A stretch of 32,532 bases of DNA. Origin: a virus. The position numbers and the translations under genes were made by a program. The notes beneath the pieces are model-generated. The model saw only the letters and a list, made by a program, of their open reading frames with translations, was not told where the DNA came from and did no database searches. This document shows positions 1 through 6,571 of the stretch, piece by piece (the stretch's first letter is position 1; every line of letters begins with the position of its first letter). The stretch is taken from the IMG/VR virus record IMGVR_UViG_3300009506_000204, positions 1 to 32,532 of that record. One strand, written 5' to 3'.

Positions 1-360
1 TTGCCTGATGTGGCTGACAAGGCGCTAGATAATAACTCCGTTATCTGGACACGATATGTAAATCATACTCGTGAGCTTCGGGCCTATGTGTTCAAAGGCC
101 AAAAGCCTCTTGTGTTTGAGAAGGTTGATGTAGATGGTGGGTGGTTTTTCAAGAAGATTAGGGCCAATGAAAAGCTTCTATCTTCTGTGAAAAAGGCACA
201 AGATGCTTTCAACGGCTTGCTTTGTTCAGCTTATGACATTCTTGAATGTGTAACAGGAGACTTCTACTTCTTGGAGAATAACTCAGCCCCTAGCCTTCTT
301 GTGCATAAAGACATTATTCCAACTCTTGTGAGGACGATTGAAAATGAATATTCCGCTTGA
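1..360 (+). CDS. ATP-grasp enzyme, C-terminal part (cut by window edge)
   Basis: The reading frame is open to the left edge, so the start lies outside the window and the TTG at position 1 is not evidence of a start. The 119 visible residues look like the end of an ATP-grasp ligase of the RimK/glutathione-synthetase type. There is a TRELRAYVF segment, like the R-x-Y/F strand that binds nucleotide, and near the end a GDFYFLENNSAPSL segment with an acidic residue, a glutamate and an asparagine in the spacing of the usual Mg-ATP ligands. Such enzymes join a carboxylate to an amine using ATP; the substrate cannot be read from this fragment. It overlaps the next gene by 17 nt. A second, unrelated-looking ATP-grasp gene lies in the late region at 15704-17041. 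Confidence 0.6.
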   Translation: MPDVADKALDNNSVIWTRYVNHTRELRAYVFKGQKPLVFEKVDVDGGWFFKKIRANEKLLSSVKKAQDAFNGLLCSAYDILECVTGDFYFLENNSAPSLLVHKDIIPTLVRTIENEYSA

Positions 361-634
361 CCATGAGTGTTTTAATTGGGAGTGGTCTACTTCGATAGGT
401 GACAAAGAGTACTTTACCTTCCAATATCGGGATGGACATTTTGGGTATTATTATACAGATAAGCCAGAGTGTTTTTACATTTGGGGGGTAGCTCTAAATG
501 ACTTGGAGGTTAGGTTAAATGGGTGGAATAAAAGAAACGGAACTTTTTGCGGACCAATGCAACCCCCACCTAGCAAGGTGATTCTTAAAATTAGGGAAAT
601 GGAAGCGAGGAGAAATCATGTTCAACGTGGGTGA
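344..634 (+). CDS. small phage protein, unknown function
   Basis: The 96-residue product is rich in Trp, Tyr and Phe. I place the start at ATG 344 because GAGGA lies nine bases upstream; a TTG six bases earlier is a worse choice. I do not recognise a domain. The C-terminus (KIREMEARR) closely resembles the C-termini of the genes ending at 869 and 2767. The codons of that tail also contain the AGGAG ribosome binding site for the next gene at 618, so the two genes are probably translationally coupled. Confidence 0.65.
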   Translation: MNIPLDHECFNWEWSTSIGDKEYFTFQYRDGHFGYYYTDKPECFYIWGVALNDLEVRLNGWNKRNGTFCGPMQPPPSKVILKIREMEARRNHVQRG

Positions 635-869
635 TAGGGTTAAGTGCAATAGTGGTGGGAGCAGGGGAAAGGTTGGAACAGTTGTAGGGCAAAGTACCCC
701 ATATGCCGGAAAACAGAGAATTAAAGTTAAGTTTGATGATTATCCTTGGTACTCCGACCTTTGGGAACATCGTTTTACACTTTTAGCCCCAGTGGATAAA
801 GCTCAAGCAATTATTAACAAGATTAAGATAATGGAAGCGAGACAATCGTGGAAGAGTCTACAATCATAG
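618..869 (+). CDS. small SH3/KOW-like protein, paralogue of 2486-2767
   Basis: The 83-residue product begins MFNVGDRVKC and continues with G-K-V-G-T-V-V-G, the pattern of a small SH3-like beta barrel such as a KOW domain. Such barrels often bind nucleic acid or protein, but the role here is unknown. ATG 618 follows AGGAG with good spacing. The C-terminus (KIKIMEARQ) matches that of the preceding gene and of its paralogue downstream of the helicase. Its 3' end overlaps the primase-helicase start by 22 nt. Confidence 0.7.
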   Translation: MFNVGDRVKCNSGGSRGKVGTVVGQSTPYAGKQRIKVKFDDYPWYSDLWEHRFTLLAPVDKAQAIINKIKIMEARQSWKSLQS

Positions 870-2485
870 GAGATGAGCCTTGCCCCTCTTGTCGAGAGGA
901 AGGGCGAGATAAGAGCGGCAATCATCTCATCAGGTTTTCTAATGGGAATAAATATTGTCCCCGATGTGGATACAAAGAGATGGGGCAAGCCCATCATAGG
1001 AAAGAACAGGAAAATGTATATATGAATCTGTCTGATATTGCTGCTCTCCCTTCTCTTGCCCTTCCAGACCGAAAGCTTAACCAATCGACTCTGGAACATT
1101 ATGGTGTCAAGGTTGAGGTTAGCGAAACAAATGGAGAACCCAATGCCCATTACTACCCGGTATGCAAAGATGGTGCCACAGTTGGTTACAAGAAGCGAAC
1201 TCTTCCTAAAGCATTTACCACCATTGGAGACACGAAAGGAACGAAAGAACTATTTGGACAAGTGGCGTGCCCTAAATCGGGGAAGCGGTTATTGCTTACC
1301 GGAGGGGAACTCGATTGCTTATCCGCCTACCAGATATTGCGGGAGAAGTACCCACAATACAATCATGCAGTGTGCAGTTTGCCGAATGGTGAGTCGCCGT
1401 CAGGCATCAAAGAAAACCTAGCCTTCATCAATAGTTTCGATGAAGTAATTATTTACACAGATATGGATGAGGTTGGCAGGAAGACTGCTGACAACATTGC
1501 AAAGCTCATTGGCCCTAAAGCCAAGATCATGAAGACCTCGGAGAAGGACGCTTCTGATATGCTTGTCAAGGGAAAGAAGGTGGAGTTTCTTTCAGCCTTC
1601 TATGATGCGGAGTCTCGTAAGCCTGATGGGGTTATCTCCGGCAAAGAGATTAGCTTGGCTGACTGCATGAAGCCTACAGTGTTTGGGTATGAGTCTCCCT
1701 ATCCAATGCTGAATAAGATGATTGGTGGGCTGAAGAAAGGGGAGCTTACAACTCTTACAGCAGGCAGCGGTATTGGTAAGTCTACTCTCGCTCGTGAGAT
1801 TGGGTATTGCCTTCGCAAAGACCACAATCTTATTGTCGGAGACATTCGACTTGAGGAGAGTGTAGAGAAAACTATCCAAGGGTATGTGGCACTCCATTAC
1901 AATATACCTCTAAATCGCCTCAGAAAGAACCCAGAGCTATTATTTCCTGAGCAATGGGCCTTGGCCTATGACAAGCTAATTAAAGACCGCTGGTTTGGTT
2001 TTAAGCATTTTGGTTCCATGCCAACTGAAGACCTCATGGATAAGATGCGCTATCTTGTTTATGGGGAGAAGTGTGACTTCATCATCCTAGATCACTTGTC
2101 CCTTGTTATCTCCGGCAATCAGACGGACAATGAGAGGAAAGATTTGGATATGTTGATGACAGAGCTTGCAGCATTTGTTAATGAAAGTGGATGTGGTATT
2201 ATCTCTGTTGTTCACTTGTCTCGTAACAAGGGCAAGACCTCTTTCAACGAGGGTGGACAAGTTAGTTTGAATGACCTTCGTGGTAGTGCAGCCCTTGAAC
2301 AGCTTAGTTGGAACGTCATTGCACTTGAGCGTGACCAGCAGGGAGAGGATAATAACCTATCTAAGATTCGGGTATTGAAGAGTCGGGAAGAGGGTTGGAC
2401 TGGTGTGGCTGACACTTGCAAGTATGACTTTGATACTGGCAGGTTGTTGCCTGTGGAGTCTGTTTCACTTTCAGGAGATTATTAA
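848..2485 (+). CDS. T7 gp4-type primase-helicase
   Basis: The 545-residue enzyme unwinds DNA and primes lagging-strand synthesis at the replication fork. A Cys4 zinc module is visible at C12, C15, C37 and C40. The TOPRIM primase core follows, with GGELD (E154) and TDMDE (D205, D207). The RecA-like helicase has Walker A GSGIGKST (306-313), Walker B FIILD (411-415), HLSR (456-459) and a late RVLKSREEGWTG segment like the arginine-finger region of T7 gp4. Length and domain order fit T7 gp4 (566 residues). The start is GTG 848; a later ATG would lose the zinc module. An internal ATG at 1022 with upstream AGGAAA could give a shorter helicase-only form. Confidence 0.95.
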   Translation: MEESTIIGDEPCPSCREEGRDKSGNHLIRFSNGNKYCPRCGYKEMGQAHHRKEQENVYMNLSDIAALPSLALPDRKLNQSTLEHYGVKVEVSETNGEPNAHYYPVCKDGATVGYKKRTLPKAFTTIGDTKGTKELFGQVACPKSGKRLLLTGGELDCLSAYQILREKYPQYNHAVCSLPNGESPSGIKENLAFINSFDEVIIYTDMDEVGRKTADNIAKLIGPKAKIMKTSEKDASDMLVKGKKVEFLSAFYDAESRKPDGVISGKEISLADCMKPTVFGYESPYPMLNKMIGGLKKGELTTLTAGSGIGKSTLAREIGYCLRKDHNLIVGDIRLEESVEKTIQGYVALHYNIPLNRLRKNPELLFPEQWALAYDKLIKDRWFGFKHFGSMPTEDLMDKMRYLVYGEKCDFIILDHLSLVISGNQTDNERKDLDMLMTELAAFVNESGCGIISVVHLSRNKGKTSFNEGGQVSLNDLRGSAALEQLSWNVIALERDQQGEDNNLSKIRVLKSREEGWTGVADTCKYDFDTGRLLPVESVSLSGDY

Positions 2486-2767
2486 ATGTTTAATGTTGGT
2501 GATGAAGTAATACTTAACCGGGACTATTCTATTACAAAAATTGGGGATGTTGGGATTATCTCAAGGATCGAAAGATATGGGGTTATAGTTAAATTTCATA
2601 CTATGGCGATGCCAAACTTTATAGGAGAAGAGTTTAATATCCCAAAAGAAGACTTGCTCCATGCGGATGGTATAGTATTATCCCCCATCGAACGTAAAAT
2701 CAAGAGGATGTATGAGCGACAATCTTATTTTCTTCGACATAGAAGCGAACAAAATGAGGGTACTTGA
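2486..2767 (+). CDS. small SH3/KOW-like protein, paralogue of 618-869
   Basis: The 93-residue product starts MFNVGDEVIL, followed by IGDVGIISRI and VIVKFHT, again like a small SH3/KOW barrel. It shares its first six residues and overall plan with the product of 618-869, with the primase-helicase between the two. ATG 2486 directly follows the helicase stop, with GGAG eight bases upstream. Its tail, KIKRMYERQS, overlaps the start of the polymerase gene: the codons for this motif contain both the AAGAGG ribosome binding site and the ATG at 2712. The function is unknown. Confidence 0.7.
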   Translation: MFNVGDEVILNRDYSITKIGDVGIISRIERYGVIVKFHTMAMPNFIGEEFNIPKEDLLHADGIVLSPIERKIKRMYERQSYFLRHRSEQNEGT

Positions 2768-3491
2768 TTTTGATATTGAGGCAGACGATTACCTGCGAGA
2801 CGCTACAATTATTTGGTGTTGCGTAGGTAGGTTATCTGACACAGGAGAGTGGGTTATCTACCATGTGGATACAAAAGAAGTGGTAGAGTACCCTAAGAAT
2901 AGCCGGAGAGTTTCCTTGGGAGAGTTTCTCTTCTTGCTTGAAGAGTATGTTCCCTCTGCTTATAATTCTCTTGGGTATGATCTTCCTCTCTTGAACAAAC
3001 TACATGGCTTTGTCTATGATGTGAACAAAGTCATCGACCCGCTCATCATGTCCAGATTAAGCTTTCCAGATCGAGAGGGACATTCAATTAAAGGTTGGGG
3101 AGAAAAGTTTAAACTATATAAAGGGGAGCATAACGACTTCTCTAAATTCTCCAACGAGATGTTGCAGTATTGTTTTCAGGACACAAGAATCTTAATTAAG
3201 GCTAGGGAGTTCTTGGAGAAAGAAATGTCTGATTGGGACTGGGCAGAGAGCTTAAAACTAGAGAAGAACATCCAGTTTGTCCAGACCAAGCAAGAACTAC
3301 ATGGCGTGTTATTTGACAAGGAGAAAGCAGAGGTGTTGTTGGATACCATTAACACTGAGGTACGAAGTCTTGAGACTACTATCATCAGCGAGATTCCTAT
3401 GAGTTATAAGGACGAAGGGGAGGTGAAGAAAGTGTTTAACAAAGACGGAAGTTATACATTGTCTGTTAAGAATTGGTTGGGGGTAGCATGA
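2712..3491 (+). CDS. family A DNA polymerase, N-terminal half (3'-5' exonuclease and start of thumb)
   Basis: The 259-residue product is the proofreading half of a T7-like DNA polymerase. Exo I (DIEA) appears twice, at D9-E11 and D21-E23. Exo II is YNSLGYD (N85, D90) and Exo III is YCFQD (Y153, D157). After the exonuclease, residues 180-259 match the start of the thumb, then the frame stops at NWLGVA. The continuation is found 1.1 kb downstream at 4635-5765. ATG 2712 has AAGAGG just upstream; ATG 2754 would keep only the second Exo I copy but has a poor binding site. All exonuclease residues are present, so this half is probably active and may pair with the second half. Confidence 0.9.
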   Translation: MSDNLIFFDIEANKMRVLDFDIEADDYLRDATIIWCCVGRLSDTGEWVIYHVDTKEVVEYPKNSRRVSLGEFLFLLEEYVPSAYNSLGYDLPLLNKLHGFVYDVNKVIDPLIMSRLSFPDREGHSIKGWGEKFKLYKGEHNDFSKFSNEMLQYCFQDTRILIKAREFLEKEMSDWDWAESLKLEKNIQFVQTKQELHGVLFDKEKAEVLLDTINTEVRSLETTIISEIPMSYKDEGEVKKVFNKDGSYTLSVKNWLGVA

Positions 3492-3598
3492 AGACCTATA
3501 AAGAGTTTGCTGATAGTCTTGTTAAAAGGTATGGATTTGTTAATTGGCAATGTGAGGAAGCCTACGGAGCCGGTGGCGTGGACAGAACGCGAAATTGA
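3488..3598 (+). CDS. possible 36-residue small protein
   Basis: ATG 3488 overlaps the polymerase N-half stop as ATGA and has a GGGGG run four bases upstream, as expected for a coupled gene. It encodes MKTYKEFADSLVKRYGF and continues to a stop at 3596. The frame overlaps the next ORF extensively, so this may be a short leader peptide or the remnant of a longer gene. I recognise no function. Confidence 0.35.
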   Translation: MKTYKEFADSLVKRYGFVNWQCEEAYGAGGVDRTRN

Positions 3599-3788
3599 GT
3601 TGTTCGACGGAATGATTGAAGTGCAGAAATACCACGCCGAGCAATGCGACAGGATTGGGAATCGCGTGATGGCTGAAAAACAAAAGGGATGGGACTTAGA
3701 GAGAATCGACTTGCTCAACAAATGCAAAGCCATGCTCTCCGCATCTATCATTAAGAGGAGTGAAGAATATGACAATGAGAAGGCCTGA
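3531..3788 (+). CDS. small phage protein, unknown function, start uncertain
   Basis: This frame gives about 85 residues from ATG 3531; TTG 3507 and GTG 3552 are alternatives, and none has an ideal ribosome binding site. The part from KPTEPVAWTERE onwards, with GNRVMAEKQKGWDLERIDLL, is hydrophilic and probably helical, and looks like a genuine conserved phage protein. It is the first sizeable gene of the cassette that separates the polymerase halves. Its last codons contain AAGAGGAG, the binding site for the next gene. Confidence 0.6.
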   Translation: MDLLIGNVRKPTEPVAWTEREIELFDGMIEVQKYHAEQCDRIGNRVMAEKQKGWDLERIDLLNKCKAMLSASIIKRSEEYDNEKA

Positions 3789-3954
3789 CTTCAAAGCAAT
3801 TGCAGAGGCGCTCCGTAAGCGTCACACAGATGGGACGGTTGATAAACTCATCCTCCGAGATTTGGTTGATGACTTGTCTTCCTATTTTAGGCAATCTAAC
3901 CCGGCATTTGATAAGGGAAAGTTTGTCAAGGCTTGTGGGTTTTATCAGGAGTGA
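3769..3954 (+). CDS. small phage protein with NPAFD...ACG C-terminus
   Basis: The 61-residue product starts at ATG 3769, eight bases after AAGAGGAG. It begins MTMRRPDFKAIAEALRK and ends with YFRQSNPAFDKGKF...ACGF, a pattern I associate with a small protein common in tailed phages. Its function is unknown. It overlaps the previous gene by 20 nt and lies in the cassette between the polymerase halves. Confidence 0.7.
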   Translation: MTMRRPDFKAIAEALRKRHTDGTVDKLILRDLVDDLSSYFRQSNPAFDKGKFVKACGFYQE

Positions 3955-3956
3955 GT

Positions 3957-4106
3957 ATGGAGATTAGCAGAGAGCTTATAGAGAATTGTGTTGAACTACT
4001 TAACTTAGCTTTTAATGCTGAGGGAGATGTGTTTGGGAAAATGCACAACACCGCTTGTGATGTGGTCAATGCACTTGAAGTCTTACTCGTGGAGGGGGCA
4101 GAATGA
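3957..4106 (+). CDS. small helical protein, unknown function
   Basis: The 49-residue product starts at ATG 3957 with AGGAG five bases upstream. It is acidic and probably one or two helices (ELIENCVELLNLAFNA, DVVNALEVLLVEG). It ends in an ATGA overlap with the next gene. No family is recognised; support comes from the binding site and tight packing. Confidence 0.5.
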   Translation: MEISRELIENCVELLNLAFNAEGDVFGKMHNTACDVVNALEVLLVEGAE

Positions 4107-4315
4107 GCGATAGCCTTGCAAGCGACATTGAGCCAGACCCATTTGAAGGGGAAGAAAGAGCACCCCAAGTTTGTAAATATTGCGGAAGAAAGGGACTTAG
4201 GTGGGAGCAAGTATTGGGAAAATGGAAATTGTATGACCCTGCAGTTGCAGGCTTTCATGTTTGCCCTAGTAAGTTACAAGGAGCTTGGGATAAGTTGACA
4301 GGGATTTATAAATGA
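4103..4315 (+). CDS. small zinc-finger-like protein
   Basis: The 70-residue product has an acidic N-terminus, then CKYCGRKGLRW and later FHVCP. This gives a C-x2-C ... H-x-C set that could bind one zinc ion. ATG 4103 overlaps the previous stop and follows GGAGGGGG. Phages often carry such mini zinc ribbons without a known role. It overlaps the next gene by four bases. Confidence 0.65.
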   Translation: MSDSLASDIEPDPFEGEERAPQVCKYCGRKGLRWEQVLGKWKLYDPAVAGFHVCPSKLQGAWDKLTGIYK

Positions 4316-4488
4316 GTGTATGTAGCGATTGTATCTATTTCCAGAAACTAAAGAGTAATAAAAACATTGGCAAGTGTTCAGCACCCCTGCCATATTATGC
4401 TAAACTTGTGGAGATTTATGAGTATGTAAGCACTAATGATGTCATTGCAGAAATGTGTGATTGTTTTACGGAGGATCAAGATGAATAA
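4312..4488 (+). CDS. small Cys-rich protein
   Basis: The 58-residue product starts MSVCSDCIYF and has a further GKCSAP cysteine, then CDC near the C-terminus. It may bind zinc. ATG 4312 overlaps the upstream stop by four bases (ATGA). The end overlaps the start of the next gene, whose ribosome binding site ACGGAGG lies within its last codons. Function unknown. Confidence 0.55.
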   Translation: MSVCSDCIYFQKLKSNKNIGKCSAPLPYYAKLVEIYEYVSTNDVIAEMCDCFTEDQDE

Positions 4489-4651
4489 TGGTTTGTATGG
4501 TTATCAAGAGGCTGCCGCTCAAGCATATTGGAAAGAGAAGTATGACGACTTGCTGAGTAAATATATCAAACTGGAGGAAAAAGTTTATGCTCTTAAAGCC
4601 TCTGTGGACTTGCTTAAAGATGTGGCGCTAGAGAGTGGACAAGCCAGTTGA
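4481..4651 (+). CDS. small coiled-coil protein
   Basis: The 56-residue product starts at ATG 4481 after ACGGAGG. Residues about 16-50 (KEKYDDLLSKYIKLEEKVYALK...) have the heptad pattern of a coiled coil. It is the last gene of the cassette inside the polymerase and overlaps the start of the C-terminal polymerase half by 17 nt. Function unknown; a role in assembling the split polymerase would be speculation. Confidence 0.6.
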   Translation: MNNGLYGYQEAAAQAYWKEKYDDLLSKYIKLEEKVYALKASVDLLKDVALESGQAS

Positions 4652-5765
4652 GGGACAGGACAAGCCTGTTCAAGGCTCCTTCTGCCGCATAAGTTGGCAC
4701 CCGATTAACCTTAACAGCCCAGATCAGGTTAAGTCTTATCTGCTGTCTAAGGGTTGGGTGCCAACCGAATACAACATCAAGAAGGAGAATGGCAAGACAA
4801 TTCAAACCTCTCCGAAGCTAACAGAGGATAGCTTTGACAGTGTAGAAGGAGAGATACCAAAGCTCATTACTCGTAGGGCAATTTTAGTTCATCGTCAGCG
4901 TATGCTGAAGAATGTGAGGAAAGATGGAGAAGAAACTGGATGGCTTAACCAGCTTCGTGATGACGGCAGGCTCGAAGCTAGGGCGATTGTTAATGGAACC
5001 CCTACTGGTCGCTTTAGACATATTGGTGTGGTCAATGTTCCTTCTGCTCATGCTGTGTATGGGGCTGATATTCGGAGTCTCTTTATGGCTCCTGAAGGGT
5101 ATAGCTTTGTTGGCGTTGATGCTGCGGCGCTGGAGGCGCGTATTCAAGCGCATTATGTCTACCCTTATCGCGGAGGCAAAGAACTTGCTGAGCTACTTCT
5201 GAATGGAGACATCCATACAGAGAATTATAAGCTGTGGGATATGGCTGAACGTAATGATGCCAAGTCCCCCTATTATGCCCTGATGTATGGGGCACAGCCG
5301 CAGAAGTTGGCTGACACAATGGGTTGCTCTCTGAAGGTTGCTGAACGGCGCTATGAAGACTTTTGGAGTAAGTATACAGCTTTGGATGAGTTCAAGCAGA
5401 CCATCACTAAGGTGTGGGAGGAACGAGGAGGCAAGAAGGGAGGCTTTCTCAAGGGGCTTGATGGGCGTAAGCTGTTTGCACGAAGCCCTCATGCTCTGGT
5501 AAACTTGATGTTTCAGTCAGCAGGCTCCATATCAGTGAAGCTTGCAACGGTGTTGACTGACAAGTGGTGTGAGAAGCTAAAGCTGGATAGTGTGCAAGTG
5601 TTGCACTTTCACGACGAGTTTCAGAGAGAAACGCTTGACAGGGATGTAGAGATGGTTGTAAAATTATCCACTAAAGCGTTTGAGGAAGCGGGGAGGTATT
5701 TCAAGTTGAATGTCCCGCTGGTAGGTGAGGCAAAAGTAGGTAAGAATTGGTTTGAAACACATTAA
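4635..5765 (+). CDS. family A DNA polymerase, C-terminal half (thumb, palm and fingers)
   Basis: The 376-residue product is the polymerase half of the T7-like enzyme. Motif A is FVGVDAAALEAR (D162). Motif B is RNDAKSPYYALMYGA (R206, K210, Y214, Y218). Motif C is LHFHDEFQ (H326, D327). The TGRFRH and YGADIRSLF segments before motif A match the T7 template-binding region. Residues 15-50 match thumb sequence that follows directly in unsplit relatives. The two halves together have 635 residues, close to intact T7-type enzymes. The start is GTG 4635 with only a weak upstream AGAGAG, inside the previous gene, so coupled translation is likely. A 21-bp imperfect tandem repeat opens the gene. Confidence 0.93.
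   Translation: MDKPVEGQDKPVQGSFCRISWHPINLNSPDQVKSYLLSKGWVPTEYNIKKENGKTIQTSPKLTEDSFDSVEGEIPKLITRRAILVHRQRMLKNVRKDGEETGWLNQLRDDGRLEARAIVNGTPTGRFRHIGVVNVPSAHAVYGADIRSLFMAPEGYSFVGVDAAALEARIQAHYVYPYRGGKELAELLLNGDIHTENYKLWDMAERNDAKSPYYALMYGAQPQKLADTMGCSLKVAERRYEDFWSKYTALDEFKQTITKVWEERGGKKGGFLKGLDGRKLFARSPHALVNLMFQSAGSISVKLATVLTDKWCEKLKLDSVQVLHFHDEFQRETLDRDVEMVVKLSTKAFEEAGRYFKLNVPLVGEAKVGKNWFETH
4638..4679 (+). repeat. two-copy 21-bp tandem repeat at the start of the polymerase C-half
   Basis: Codons 2-8 and 9-15 encode DKPVEGQ and DKPVQGS in direct succession. The DNA copies differ at several positions, mostly in the last third. The repeat lies exactly at the new N-terminus made by the gene split and before sequence that is conserved in the thumb. 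Confidence 0.7.
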
Positions 5766-5777
5766 GGAGAGTCCTAT

Positions 5778-6416
5778 ATGGCACTGAATTTCGCAGAAGC
5801 AAAGAAAGCAAAGAAAGATTTTGGTCGTGTTGAAGACGGGGCGTATCCCGCCCGTGTGGTGCAGATTATTGATTTCGGTCGCCAGATCGAGACTGACTAC
5901 AAAACTGGTGAGCCTAAGACGTATGACGATGGCAACCCGATGATTAAACATAAGGTGTGGATTAACTTTGAATTTCCCACGGAGACTATTGAGATTGACG
6001 GCGAGGTTAAGCCCCGTTGGTATGGCAAAGAGTTCACTATTAGCAATCATGAGAAGAGCGCAATGTTCAGCCTTCTCAAAGCAATTGACCCGAAGGGTGC
6101 TGCAACCAGCAAGGGCCGTAATGTCCGAGGTATGCTTGGCCTGCCAGCTATGGTTACGATTGGTTCTACTAGCGGTGGTAAGGCCAAGATTGTGTCTGTG
6201 TCGGGTGTTCCAAAGGGGATGCAAGTAGACGCTCTGGCTAACCCTGAAGTGTTGTTTGACTTGGATGGTGACGATCTGGACACCTTCAACTCTCTTCCGA
6301 AGTGGATGCAGGATCGCATCACTGATGGGGTTGACTTTGATACTACTCGGTTTTATCAGGTCGTGAATAAGAAGGATCATCCTACTAACCCTGCTGTTGG
6401 TGTGGAGGATTATTGA
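5778..6416 (+). CDS. putative ssDNA-binding protein
   Basis: The 212-residue product lies between the polymerase and exonuclease genes, where T7-like phages often encode their ssDNA-binding protein. It begins MALNFAEAKKAKKDFGR and has beta-rich stretches (YPARVVQIIDFG, IKHKVWINFEF, PAMVTIGS, AKIVSVSGVPKG) compatible with an OB-like fold, plus a short acidic, aromatic end (VEDY), as SSBs often use to contact partners. I infer the function from context and these features; the family (DUF669-like?) is not certain. AAGGAG lies upstream of ATG 5778. Confidence 0.6.
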   Translation: MALNFAEAKKAKKDFGRVEDGAYPARVVQIIDFGRQIETDYKTGEPKTYDDGNPMIKHKVWINFEFPTETIEIDGEVKPRWYGKEFTISNHEKSAMFSLLKAIDPKGAATSKGRNVRGMLGLPAMVTIGSTSGGKAKIVSVSGVPKGMQVDALANPEVLFDLDGDDLDTFNSLPKWMQDRITDGVDFDTTRFYQVVNKKDHPTNPAVGVEDY

Positions 6417-6571
6417 TGCAAGACTACGAACGTAAAGGTGGCATTAAATCGAAGGTGCCCACTCAGGAATATCTGGACAACTTTGACCGTATCTTTCGTC
6501 AGCATGACGAGGCGAAAGAAGTGGAGGAAGAGATGAAAGAGAAAGAAGAGCATGACAACTGCACTGATTGA
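6416..6571 (+). CDS. small conserved phage protein (RKGGIKSKVPTQEY)
   Basis: The 51-residue product has RKGGIKSKVPTQEYLDNFDRIF at its N-terminus, which resembles small proteins found near exonuclease genes in T7-like phages, and a strongly charged Glu/Lys tail. ATG 6416 overlaps the previous stop by one base, with GGAGG upstream. Its 3' end overlaps the exonuclease start by 20 nt. Function unknown. Confidence 0.7.
   Translation: MQDYERKGGIKSKVPTQEYLDNFDRIFRQHDEAKEVEEEMKEKEEHDNCTD

Noticed and set aside
3488-3788. Programmed frameshift joining the frames at 3488 and 3531
   Set aside because: Joining them needs a +1 shift, and no fitting slippery stop or stimulator is visible; they are listed as separate or alternative frames.
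3488-4634. Self-splicing intron inside the polymerase gene
   Set aside because: The space is filled with tightly packed small ORFs, most with their own ribosome binding sites, and a coupled ATGA junction at the upstream end. I see no group I core or other intron signature, though I cannot exclude it without folding.
5664-6380. - strand ORF opposite the ssDNA-binding protein gene
   Set aside because: No start signal and no family features; the + strand gene explains the region.
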